Origin: Cladopsammia gracilis
Taxonomy: Eukaryota > Cnidaria > Anthozoa > Scleractinia > Dendrophylliidae
NCBI GenBank assembly: GCA_022457155.1
Contig: JAJGOT010000475.1
Coordinates: 360,001-424,000 of the forward strand
Length of the DNA: 64,000 bases
Direction: 5' to 3'
A model generated the notes under the pieces. That model saw nothing but the letters and a program-made list of their open reading frames with translations. It was not told where the DNA came from and searched no databases. This document shows positions 34,463 to 46,700 of the stretch, in pieces. The number at the start of each line of letters is the position of its first letter. The first letter of the stretch is position 1. The position numbers and the translations under genes were made by a program.

Positions 34463-34854
34463 CAGGGGCGGATCCAGGATTTTGAAATGGGGGGTGAAAT
34501 TTTAAATGCAATAGAACCAAAATAAAAATCGATTTTGGTAAACATTTTAACAAGAAAATTAACGATATGAAAACTACATGACGTTTCGATGACTTCATGT
34601 CATCATTGTCGAATGAATAAATTGATTGATTGATAGATCAATTCATTCATTCGACAATGATGACATGAAGTCATCGAAACGTCATGTAGTTTTCATATCG
34701 TTAATTTTCTTGTTAAAATAGAACCAAAGCCTGGCTGAGGTGTTTGAGGTCAGCATCAGCAACATGATTGTTAGAAAAAAGAAAGAAAGGGTCTCAGAAA
34801 AAGGGGGGGGGGGGGGGAAATTTACCCATTTCATCCCCCCTGGATCCGCCCCTG
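34463..34854. mobile_element. TIR element with CAGGGGCGGATCCAGG ends, carrying a nested palindrome
   Basis: CAGGGGCGGATCCAGGATTT at the left is mirrored by GGGGGATGAAAT-side sequence ending CCTGGATCCGCCCCTG at 34854. The interior is A-rich with a poly-G tract at 34803-34817 and contains the 176 bp palindrome 34544-34719. CAGGG-type ends suggest a hAT-like MITE; no clear flanking duplication could be fixed. Confidence 0.8.
34544..34719. mobile_element. Nested 176 bp palindrome
   Basis: TTTTAACAAGAAAATTAACG through GATATGAAAACTACATGACG and GACTTCATGTCATCATTGTCG at the left is mirrored almost perfectly at the right, ending TTCTTGTTAAAA. Even the loop (AATTGATTGATTGATAGATCA) is partly self-complementary. 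It lies within the CAGGGGCGG element. The text GATGACATGAAGTCATCGAA followed by ACGTC resembles terminal repeats of Penelope-like elements, which is a weak inference. Confidence 0.75.
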
Positions 34855-34874
34855 GTACTACATGTATGTCACAG

Positions 34875-34937
34875 GAGATGTTTTAAAAAGAAATGTCATA
34901 GGTGAGTCACCTATGACATTTCTCTTTAAAACATCTC
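34875..34937. repeat. Near-perfect 63 bp palindrome
   Basis: GAGATGTTTTAAAAAGAAAT then GTCATAGGTGA, with its mirror TCACCTATGAC and ATTTCTCTTTAAAACATCTC. The stem is about 30 bp with one offset and almost no loop. It could extrude as a hairpin; probably a minimal foldback element. Confidence 0.85.
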
Positions 34938-35140
34938 AAAAATATGCAAGAACTTTCAATATTATTGGTCACAGAGACCAAAATCCACAAACACTACCTC
35001 TATAATATGGACACCTAGATGTGATAAGGACACTCAGCTGTCACTTTGGTGTCCTTATTTTAAAAATGAACATGCTACATAACTGTATCTAGCTGTGAGC
35101 ACTCATACAGAATGACTAATACTCTTTTTGTTCCTTTCAG

Positions 35141-35319
35141 CCTTCTTACAGCATTGTTGACAAAAGAGTTGGTTAGCTATGTTGGGTATCCTGTCAGCAG
35201 TTATAGGATTGTTGGTGTTGCTGTGGATGTTTTATGACTTCTTTTGGCCACCACCTCCCTTGGTTGAGCGACAACTTGGCAAACCAGATCAGCCCATTGA
35301 GTATAACGTGAAACATGCT
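35141..35319 (+). CDS. Amidase gene: first coding exon (anchor segment)
   Basis: The exon begins after TTCCTTTCAG and has 38 bases of 5' UTR before the ATG at 35179, so at least one more upstream non-coding exon must exist. It codes for 47 residues, MLGILSAVIGLLVLLWMFYD and the following FFWPPPPLVERQLGKPDQP. The first 23 residues are a likely signal anchor, followed by a Pro-rich hinge. The donor is GCT|GTAAGT. Confidence 0.9.
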
Positions 35320-37741
35320 GTAAGTTTATATACCAAACAGTATTCAAACCTATATTAACCGGATCAACCAATTGAGTATATATAACTTGAAACACACTGC
35401 ACATAAGTTTAATATATACCACACAGTATTCAAACCTGTAAACTAGATCAACCCATTTCATTGTAAGTATAACTTGAAACATAGTACTGTACATTTATAT
35501 ACCAAACACTCACATTCAAACCTACATTTATAAATAAATTTGACTTTTTGAGAATTTTTAATATTACTGACAGTAAGATTAAGGATATACACCTTATTCC
35601 AAAATGGCGGCCAATTTATTATTCTTTGATTTATAATGCATGTTAATTAGCCCTTTTGGCCTCATTTTCGCTTGAAAATTCTTTTTTATTTTGCACATGC
35701 TGACGAGGCCAAAAGGGCTACTTTACATGGATATAAAAGAATAATAAAATGGCCGCCATTTTGGAATAAGGTGTATTGTTTATTGCTTTTTAATTTCCTT
35801 TGCTAATTCAGCCACAAACACAAAGGACAGTTTCCTTTGTAGAAACACTAATTTGTTGCTACTCTTAATACTGAAACATTAAACATGAAATACATTGGTA
35901 TTAAGAGTCAATGTTCAAAATTAATTATTAATTAATTAATTATTAATTAATTATTTTATGATAAAATCCTTGGAAAATAATATTTTGTTTAATTGCAGTT
36001 GGGAAATGTACCAAGGTTGGCTGGAAAACCTTTTATTTTTGCAAAATGGCTTGCTAGAACTGTAAGTAAAATGACAATTATATTTAATTTATTGCTTGTT
36101 GGAAACTTTCTTTTTCAAATGATTGAACCCATTAACAACTCAAATGCCTGAACCACCCTTGACGGAACCACAGTCCTTTAAATACCATTGTTGTTGTCAT
36201 TTCTTCAAATTGCTGTTTTCTGCAAAATTTCTACAGAGTCAATGGGTTAAAACAATAAAAACAACAAGTCTGCAATCTTCCAAAATCTCACTCCTCCTGC
36301 TTATATATATATATAATATATAGACTGCCTTTTTTGTACAAAAACATGACGGTACAACTAGTTAGGAGCGTCTTGTGCAGAGGTAGAAGCTTTTGCATCG
36401 GATAGGTTTGACCTTCTTCCTACTAAAAACAACAACAAACAACAACAACAAAAACCTTACAACAAGAGTTTGGAATGTTTTGAGTGCTCTCTGTCTACAT
36501 GTATGTGGCTGCAGCCTATGATAATATTGTTGGTTACACAGTAAATCATGGTTTTGAAATTGAATGCTTTATTTTATATTATCATTGTTTTAGGGTCTTG
36601 GAGATGTTTTAAGGCGTTTGGCTGTTAGGTAGGGTAGAGGCTACAAGTCATGCATTTTTATTATCATCAAGCCAAGAGCTATTAATTAATAATTAATTAT
36701 AGTCAGAGACCACTTGTCTTAACTCAATTAGATCACTTAACTTCTGTGTTTTTATTCATTATTATGTGCAATCTGCAAGGCTTTTCAATAGTATAAAGTT
36801 TTTGATTTTGTAGATAACTGTATTATTCATGTACTTGTTTTGCCCCGCCCCGATTAGCTTTCCAGCTATTTGCAGGGCAAACAAATCATTCAACTCTTCC
36901 ATTATGATACTAAGAATACATTGTTGTTGTTGTTATTGTTGATTTAATGGATTATTTTCATTTGTTTTCTTTTAACCCAAATTGATTATAGAAAGGCAGA
37001 AATGGATATATTAAGAAGAATCAAAATCCCTGATGCTCCAACATTATTTCCACTTCCCAACTGGCCTCAACAGATCAAGACTCATCCCAGTGTGGACTTT
37101 GAGAAACTGGTTGAGAAAAGGTAAAAGTGGAACATGCATTTTATTACATGCTTATAACAGAAGTCATCATGCTATCTGGAAACTTTTAATAGTCATTTTA
37201 ACCCATTGACTACTACACCAGCCAAAACTGGCTGTTGGGGCCAATTTGGTCCTTAAATTGAAGGGGTGAGTGGAATAAAGCCCTAAGTGACTTGTGATCA
37301 ACTGCTAGATTCTCCTTCCAGTTTGTCTTGTATATGCTCATGTAACAAAGAAAGAATTTGGTTTCAGATCAGGAGTCTCTGAAGGCCTTATTCCAGTTTG
37401 TCTGATTTATAGCCAAATTCTCCTTTTGTTATATGAGCATATACAAGACAAACTGGAAGGAGAAGCTAGCAGTTGATCAGAATTCACTTGGGGCTTTATT
37501 CCACTCACCCCTTAAATTGTACCATCTGTGTCATCACTTTTTATGATGAGAGATGTTTTTGACAACCAACTGATGCAAGGGAAAAAAATCTTAGGAACCA
37601 AATTGCCCAAAAATTATGAGAATGATCAGGTCAATTGACTCAAATTTGAATTGCAAAATTGAATTGAAATTTTTCCTTCCTAGTGATGGGAGGTCTCCTC
37701 TCAAAAGATGTATTTTTATTATTATTAAAACTTAAGATGTA

Positions 37742-37777
<36 letters not shown>

Positions 37778-40700
37778 TAAAATATAACTGAATTTAGAAC
37801 TACTTTTCTCAGCATTTAGGAGAAAACCTTTCGAACTAAAAGGAACTCTAGCATGAAAGGCAATTTGCAAAGAACAACAACAAGAATCATAGCCACACAA
37901 AGTCATCCCAGATAGTGATTAATTCTCATACCAGCATGAGAACTCAAACTGGTATTCAAGTTCAAGTATTTCAAGTTTATTGCCATATATATTGAAAACA
38001 TATATATATATATATATATATATAAACATGCTATATTACTGTTTAACTAACACTTCATTTAGGTATTTTTTATCATTTTGTTCTTGGGGTGAATAAACCT
38101 ATATACCAATTTGAAAGCAGTTAATAAAGTTTTCATTTTGTACTGTCTAGTATGTTGAGTTATATGGATACCGTAGAGTTCCAAAAGTTGCGGCCCTCCG
38201 AAAGTAACATTAATTTTCAGACCTTTCTAGTAATTCCTGATAGTAACGGACTCCTGAAGGTAACGGTCCAATCGAAAATACCATAGTGATGTCTCTATGC
38301 AGATGGATTAATAGCTTATGTTTTACTGTATACAGCTATTTCAATTAACATTGTCGGATGAAAACTTTAAAGCCTAGACCACAAAGTAGCGACTGGGATT
38401 TTTATCCATGAATTCACCAAAATCAACAGTAGGGAACTTGAGCAACAACAACGGCAACATCAGGGAAAACGTCACTTGAAAAAAGGATTCATGCTATTTT
38501 AAACTACTTTGTAGTTGTTCCATGAATGGATTGTCCAGGAGCTTAATTTGTAGGGACGGCTTTCAAATTCTCTACAAAACCTATAATTTTTTTATTGACG
38601 TTGTTGTTTTGCAGTGAACGACGAATAAATGTACCAAAATGTAAAACACACATGCGGAGGCATTGTTTTCTCTCATTAAACCTATTGTTATGTGCTGTTC
38701 TTTCTTTCCGTCACCGTCGTGACTGCTTATAAGCTCCCTAATGCTAAATTTCCCTACACTGTCAAATAAAGGAAAGCTTTGAAGGCAATAAGATTCGTAT
38801 AATTCTGTTTTTGTTTCCCTCCTTTAGAACATGGAGGCAAACATCTACAGCATTGTCGCCCATTTTTCCGTCGTGCCCACACTGACAACTGGAAACTTCC
38901 CGTTAACTAGGATGGCTATTTACAACTACTCATACTACCTTGTGGTCTTGGTTTTGAGCTTTCATTCGACCATGTTAATTGAAATAGCTGTATAAAGAAT
39001 GTTGGGGAATGCAGAAGAATTGGTGACATTAAAGTGACATTCTGCTTATTTCAATGGTTGTGTTTAATCTTCAATTATTCATGTATTTAAGGTGCCTGAA
39101 AGGAGCAGCTACCCGAAAGTGGCAGCTACTCAAAAGTTACAGCCCCTTAGGCCTGCTAATTCCGAAAGTAACGGGTGCCGTGATCATGTAAAAAGCCCCC
39201 ATTTATTTCTGTTTCTTTGTTTCAGCACTGTTGACATGAGTTCCAAGGATTCCTTCAAGTTTGTAACTGTACCAGATATCTTAAAGCAGTACAGGTAATT
39301 ATATACAGTCAGAAACCCATAAGTGGGTTGAAATGTGTAACGCGCATTCACAGCTTCCGAATATTCATTTTTTGCCTAGTACCATATTTGGAAACCCCTC
39401 GGTCCCCTGAGATTGGAAGCAAGTTGTTCTAGCAAATTGATTGTTAAATATTTTGATTTTGATTTTCCAAATATGGCTGTAACAACTTCTCAGCAAATTG
39501 AATAATCGGAAGCTTGTTTTGAAGCGTACAAGAGACAGTTGCACGTTTCAACCCACTTATGGGTTTCTGATACAGTGTATTACATGCACATTGAGTTTAA
39601 ATAACTTTGAAGCAGGCATTAGTCACGTCAGCTCACCATTAAAGTAGACATTTATCTCGGCATGTTTTTGTAAGCATTTGATTTTGGACCAAGTAGCTGC
39701 TTGTTTGACTTCAGACAGACAAATCTTAAACCTCAGATTCTGGTACTAATTTTTGGTGATGATCCTGTACTTTGAAATCCTATAAAATAAAATATCCTGT
39801 ATGTATACACCCTCCTGCAGAGGGTCTTTCTGGTTAACTAACTTTTCTCCTGTGCACAGTTTTGTTTGGGTGCAATTTGCTGTCTCAGCCTTATGATTAG
39901 ATCTCACAGTGACACAAACATTTAAATACTGTTTGTGATAAATAAAGAACGATGGTCAATGTTAAGCTCGGTAAAGAAATGAGGTGTGCGAAAGGTCATA
40001 GGTTTCAATTCTGTTGGGGACTCATATTTCTTTCTTTGTCCCACGCTTGTGACATGATGAACATTATATCTTTCTCATTTCTTTACCGAGCTTAACATTT
40101 ACCATGATCATTCTTTATTCATCACCTCCAGGGGCATTCCTATAGCTTTTTCTGATTGTAAGCCTTGATGGTTGTGAATGTCATTGTTAGTCAGGGACTT
40201 GAGGGCCTTAGTTCGCGGGCATGCCCCCCTCCCCTGGGATATTTTTTAAATTGGACTCTCTGAATTGCCATTTCACACCTTCCCTGAACTGGAAGTGGTT
40301 AACTGGGAAGGTCTTTTAACACATTAAAATGCTAACAAAAAATTAAATATTTGAATTGGCAAGTATGATAATCATCATATCAGTCTGCAGGTGTCCGTTT
40401 TCAGAAGATTCCAATGGAATCTTAAGTATGCAAAATAAGGCTCAACTCAATCTTTGATAAACAAATACAAAACCATCCGATTTATTTACACTTAGAAAAT
40501 AATTATTTTGTGTGACAGTACCAGACCTTACATGTCAAATGACGGGACGTTACGTCAGGCGTCCCGCCGTAGAGCGAGTTGTGATCGAGCAATGCTCTTG
40601 TATATGCCTTTCAACAAGTCTACACTAAGTCTACAGTTGGATCACTGCTTAGTCGAGCAGCCGAGCTTTGTGAATCGTTCTAATACAACATTTTATAAAT

Positions 40701-43700
40701 AGTTATTATACGGAATGGCCTGTAAGCCTGTGCTTATTTGCTTAAAGGCAGGTATGCACCTGACCTCACATGACGCTTTCGACATTGCTGATCCTAGCAG
40801 TACACAGGACGCACATCATACATGAACCTAGTATGGCTAGCTAGCGCCATGACAAGTCTCTCGTAGCTCAGTGGTTTAAGAGCATATGACCAGTGAGCGA
40901 AAGGTCATAGATTTGAATCCTGTCAGGGACTCAGATTTTTTTCTTTGTTCCATGCTGATAACACGATGAACATTACATCTTCCTCGTTAATACTGTTTGT
41001 CTCTTGATGTTATACATGTAGTTAAGTCACTGAACGGGCAGAGAAACCCGGCCTTGACATGGCTGCTGAAATGCTTCAAGAATCGTCAGGATTGTTTGTG
41101 ACAATCAAATGGAATGTTAATTTTTCAATCATTTGAACTTTAATAGAAATTAACATATTTTCATGATGAAATGGCATTTTAAGAGCATAATCTGTTCAGT
41201 GATTGGAAATCATGTTTGTTTACTGGCCATCTGAAACTGGTGTTCAAATGCAACAAACACATTTCTTTGTGTTTTATGTGACAAAATGCTCCTGACCAGG
41301 ATTTTTGGAGTAGTTTAGTGGCCTTGTCCAAGGACTTCTTCACCAGTCAGTTTGAAAGCAGAGAAGGCCCTCAGGACAAGGTTGCCACTTTATAGTCATC
41401 AGTGCTCTACGTTTAAGTCAATTTTGCAGTCCCATCCTACCATGGGTTACAGGGCTAGCAGGATTTTTATTATTTGATGTAGATCACACACAGTAACTCC
41501 AATGCAGATAGCAGAAAGAGTGATTGAGATCATAAAAGACACAGAGAAACAGACTCCCAAGTTGAGAGCAATTGTGCAACATAACAAAGAGGAAATTTTA
41601 AAGGTATTTACACACCAGGCAATGTTTCTCTCATTTTTGACATGTTGCAAAACATGTTTCCACAATAATAACAGAGGATTGCCAGGCCAGAGCCTACAGT
41701 AGGCTCACATGAACAAAACACCTGTCCATAAACTTCAAACTTTGCTACCCACGCGCGTTCATGTACTACGAGAGTTAAAAAGAGACGATGTTCGAGCGGA
41801 GCCTTCCTGTATAGCCCACTGTGTGGATGGAGTACCCCACCTTTCCCCCAGGATATTAACAGTTCTAAGACCTGCAGTATTTTTTATGTGATTTTCTGTG
41901 GAGTTTCTCATTGAGCTAAACAATCACAGCTGGTGTATTTGTTGTACTGGTTATTTTCAAATTTGTTAAAAAATTTATTATGTGGTGTCAAGCTGTAGCC
42001 TCCGAGTAAAATGGAATAGTTTCCAATGCTATAACGACAGTGTATGCAGGGGTGTCAATAACGTTTGGAGATGTAAACGGGGAGGGAAGGGAGAGGAGAG
42101 GGACTGGGGAGAAAGGAAAGGGATAATAAATAAATATATAAACCAAGAAATGTCAACATCTGTCAGTTGCCACTTTCTAATTATGTGCCACTGTGTATGT
42201 AACTGTAAGTACATTCTCACACAAAATTTACTTTGCCAACACATTGTGAGAGTGTTTAATGTCTTTAGATGGCAGCAGCATCCACTAAGCGATATGCGGA
42301 AGGCAAACCCTTGTCTGTTATGGATGGAATCCCTGTCGCTGTGAAAGAAGAGTATAATGTGGTTAGTGAGATCATTGCTTTACAATTTACTGTAGTTGTG
42401 GAAGCACATTTAAGTTATTGTGTTCTGATTGGCTCAGTTACATTTGATCTCGACACCCACTCACACGTAAGATGGAGCACTAAGCTGCGTGTTCTTTAAA
42501 ATGGTATTATTGTATGGATGCTAAGCTTGAAAAATCCACAAAGAACATGATATGTGGATTTCCTTTCGGTAGGGTCGTACCTCTCATAAACCTCTATTTT
42601 CATTGGCCATTCTAAAACAGTACCTGCTATTGTTTATAGGGATAGGGGCATTGTTTAGGTCATTCATCTATTGTTTTGGTGAGCCAATAAAACAACTCGT
42701 TCAAAGGAGGTACGACATGACCCTTTCCTTTACCATTTTCTGACAATTAATGTACAAAACATGACGGGGATTGAGGGTGGGTGAATCATAACACACATAT
42801 CATGGCAGGAAAATCAACTTACCAAGTCATGTTTGAAAAAAAAAACCAGTTCTGCTTCCTATACTGAGATCTTTTTGGATTTTTTTTTATATTGAACAGG
42901 AAGTCAGTATTTACTCTGTGAACTCAGTTTCTGTATGAATGTCCTTCACTTTAATTGTCTGATGATGGTTGGAAAATGATGGGCAAATCATGCTAAAGAA
43001 AAACAGACTGAATGTATACTGTGGTGAAATGGGCTGTAAATAGATATAATTTTGGTCACTTTTTGGAGTGACATAGCAGAGGAGCCTGTTTTTGAAACAC
43101 CAAAGGGTTTTTTGTTTCTACAAATAATCCTTCAGCTAAAAACAAGGTTTCTAATAATTCCACTGGTAACAATAATCTGCATGCTTTTCTTTAAGGTGCC
43201 ATATCACACTCGTTGCGGTACCACATTTATGGGTCACACACCAGCCACGGAAGATGCTTATATAGTGAAAAAACTAAGAGATGGAGGAGCAATTATCATT
43301 GGTATAACTAACATGCACGAGTTAGGAATTGGTACCACAGGAAGTAATCCAAACAGGTGATTTTTATTCACTACAAACATGTTTCCTTGATTCACCACCC
43401 TCCCCAATTGTGCACCTCACTTCAAATACCACTCATGAAGATTGCCAGTAAACTGGGACACCCATGAATATTTTGGGGTGACGATCATGATTTTGGGAGC
43501 CTATTTCACATGCATCACGTTGAGATCAAACTTTATTGCAATGTCAGTTCCAAACGTTTGGAATTGATGCAAAACAAGGGGCTCCAAGCAGCCTACACTC
43601 ACGCGCATGCATAAGAAAGTTTTATGATATATTTTAAACATGATAAGAAGATGTCCAACATGGAGAAGAGTTACTCCTTTCATTCAGTCATCGTTCCTGC

Positions 43701-46700
43701 AAATCACGTTGTTTAGTATTGAATGTTTTGTAAATGAAGGCTGTACCACAATGAAGCCAGTGATTCTTCTAAGTCTTACATATACCAAACGTGAACATTA
43801 GTAATGTAAGTAGGTTGTAGGAGACGCTGTCGTGACACTTCAGTAACGCTGTTTTACCGGAAGTGGGAGTAGCTGGAAGTCACTAAACAGGAAGTGTAAA
43901 TGGCAAAGTTGTGAACCGGAAGTGCACAATTTAAAATATGCATGCATAAATTTGCATGCAAAATCGTGACACCAAAAAAAACAGAAAAATAAGAAAAACG
44001 GAGGCCATTTTATAACTCATGCCGCAACACACATGAGAAATTAGAAGGGTTTGTATAGAGTCATCAGAGCATAACGGTGCCAATATCTCACCCCCAAATT
44101 GCAATAAGATGCTGAGTTTTGGCAAGCGGGCATTTTTCGTTGTGCTCTTTCCAAATATCTGATCAAATCCCATAATTTCACAAATTTAGGTATTATTTTG
44201 CAACATCACACTTTAAGACTCTATATGCAAATTTTTACCCAGTCAATAGGCTGTTAACATTGAGCCCACAATATGTACTGGTCACCTGCCTTACCCATGG
44301 GGAGGGTGTTGGAGAGAGGGGAGGGTGGAGAGTTGGATGCAAGGGGTGGGGGGTAAGTGGAGCAAAAAATGTCTAAGAGGGGGGAGGGTCGGTGAACATT
44401 GAGCCCATCATATGTAATGGTCACCTTGCACCTGCATTACCTATGGGGATGGCGTCGGAGGAAGAGAAGGGTGAGGAGATGTATGCAGTGGGTGGGCGTT
44501 GGTGGAGCAAAATGCCTAGGGGAGGGGAGGGTCGTAATGTTTTGTATTCATGAGTTAGATCACAGGGAAATTTACCCTTAAGACAACTGAGAATTTTGAT
44601 TGTCCTTCACAGACTCCATGGAACTGGAAGGAATCCGTACAATGTGAATCATTATACTGGTGGAAGTTCAGGTGGATCAGCAGCTGCAGTGGCAGCAGGT
44701 GAATGGAATGTATAACTGTGCTTGAAATTTTAATTATCTTTCTTGTCATATACAGGGGTTTTAGTGTTGTGGTAGCTTTTTAAATGCTGTGATGGTTTAG
44801 TGGTTCATTTTCTCTAGTTGATTATTTTCTTTATTCTTGTTGTTTGCCTGCAAAATAACAAAATTTAAAGGGGCTATGGCAGTTTTTATATTTTTGTGCT
44901 AGAATTAAAACTGTGCATCTTATTTCAAACATTTTGCAAGAACACCAAGAACAATATATCAAGTAAATTCTTGTAGCAGAAAGAATAAGCCATAATCAGT
45001 TTTTAGCAAATTTTCCAAAACACATTAAACAAACTTGAAAAAATTGGTCAATTTTTTCAAGTTGCAATCCACTTCCATCCTGGCCATCTGTAGTCAGAGA
45101 CACTTGTTTATAGTTTTATTATAGACCACTTTCATAATGGCGGCCGATTTATTTTTTCTTTTATATGTATGTTAATTAGCCTCACTGGCCTCATTTTAGA
45201 GTAAAAATTCTTTTGAATTTTGCACATGTTACCGAGGCCAGTGAGGCTAATTAACATACATATAAAAGAATAAATAAATTGGCCGCCATTATGAAAGTGG
45301 TCTATACTTGTAAAGCAATTTGAAACAAAACTGGACCATTATTTTTGATTTCCACTGATATAAAGATGTCTTTTAGCTTTTTAAAGAAACACCAAAAATT
45401 GTGACATAGCCTCTTTAATAGACGTAAAAAGGAGGATTTCAGTTATTGTTATTAGTAAGTCTTTCGTCACTCGATTGGAGGGTTAAGCCAAAGGTTTCAG
45501 ACTTTGTTTGAAGACTTTGAGGTATTTGCAATTGAAAAGGTTAATTTGTTGATAAACATTACATCAGCTCAAGCCCACCTAAATTGTTAAAATTGTTATG
45601 AAGAGACACAGTGGTTGTGTTTAACAAAAATATAATTTTGCCAGGGTTATGTCCAGTAGCGTTAGGAACAGATGGTGGTGGTTCTATACGTATTCCTGCG
45701 GCGGTATGTGGAGTAGTGGGTATCAAAGGTACATGTATAATATTGTGCTTACATAAAGCAGGGGCAATTCAATAAAACTTTTACAAGTGTAATTTACAAG
45801 TGTAGCCATTGTTTCAGAGGTTGAAAACAATAGCTACACTTGTAAATTAGGCCCAGTTCAAACGTCGAACTTCACATGTGCCGAACCTAATGCAAATGAG
45901 CAAAATCTATTGTTCTTGCTAATTTGCATTAGGTTCGGCACATGTGAAGTTCGACGTTTGAACTGGGCCTAACACTTGTAAAAGTTTTATTGAATTGACC
46001 CCAGTTTTCAATTGAGTGTCAAAGGTAATTTCACGATTGCTTCAGTTTTGCATTACTACGCGTTGTGATTTGTTAAAAAATCTCGTGCCACTTTCTCAAC
46101 CAATCAGAAGTAACACCAACACGTACAATTTTGCGTGCGATCCTTGCGATCCTTGCGATTGCGTTCGCAGAGATAGAAAAATTCCTATCTCTGCGATCGC
46201 AATCGCAACGATCGCAACGTTTTGGTTTCCATATGATCGCAAGGTTCGCAAGAATCGCAGCGACCGTCGATCGTAACGATCGCTGCAATCGTTGCGATTA
46301 TATGGAAACCAGGCTTTACCCATGGCGTCGGCGTTGGAGATGTGGGGAGGGTGGGGAATTCAACGCAGAGGGGTTTTTTTTTTTTTTTTTTTGGGGGGGG
46401 GGGGGGTCGGTAGAGCAAAATGTGCAAGAGAGGGGAGGGTCCAAAGGTTGTTTTGTATTCACAAGCCTTTGATTTTAAGTAACGCTTCACATAAGAACTT
46501 CCGTAAACTTCGTTGTTCTGCGGCATTGGCTCTTTCCCACATAGAATATCTTTGGTTTCAAGAATAGAGGAGGATCTGATGGTTCATAATTATATTTCAT
46601 TATAAAAATAAAGAAAATCCATTTGCGTCACATAAATTTTAGGAAATATTCGTGCTTAACCAATCAGAATAGCAGAAAACAATAGCTAATAAGTTTGCTT

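Noticed and set aside
40860..40932. Functional tRNA gene
   Set aside because: A and B boxes are present but the acceptor stem does not pair and the anticodon loop is too long; a tRNA-derived SINE is the better reading.
42269..42499. Separate small gene starting ATGGCAGCAGCATCC
   Set aside because: The ATG is internal to exon 7 of the amidase; the frame continues past the donor only by chance.
46185..46567. Open frames of about 90-113 residues on both strands
   Set aside because: They are made by GATCGC repeats and poly-T/poly-G tracts, giving poly-Phe/Gly or Pro/Lys.
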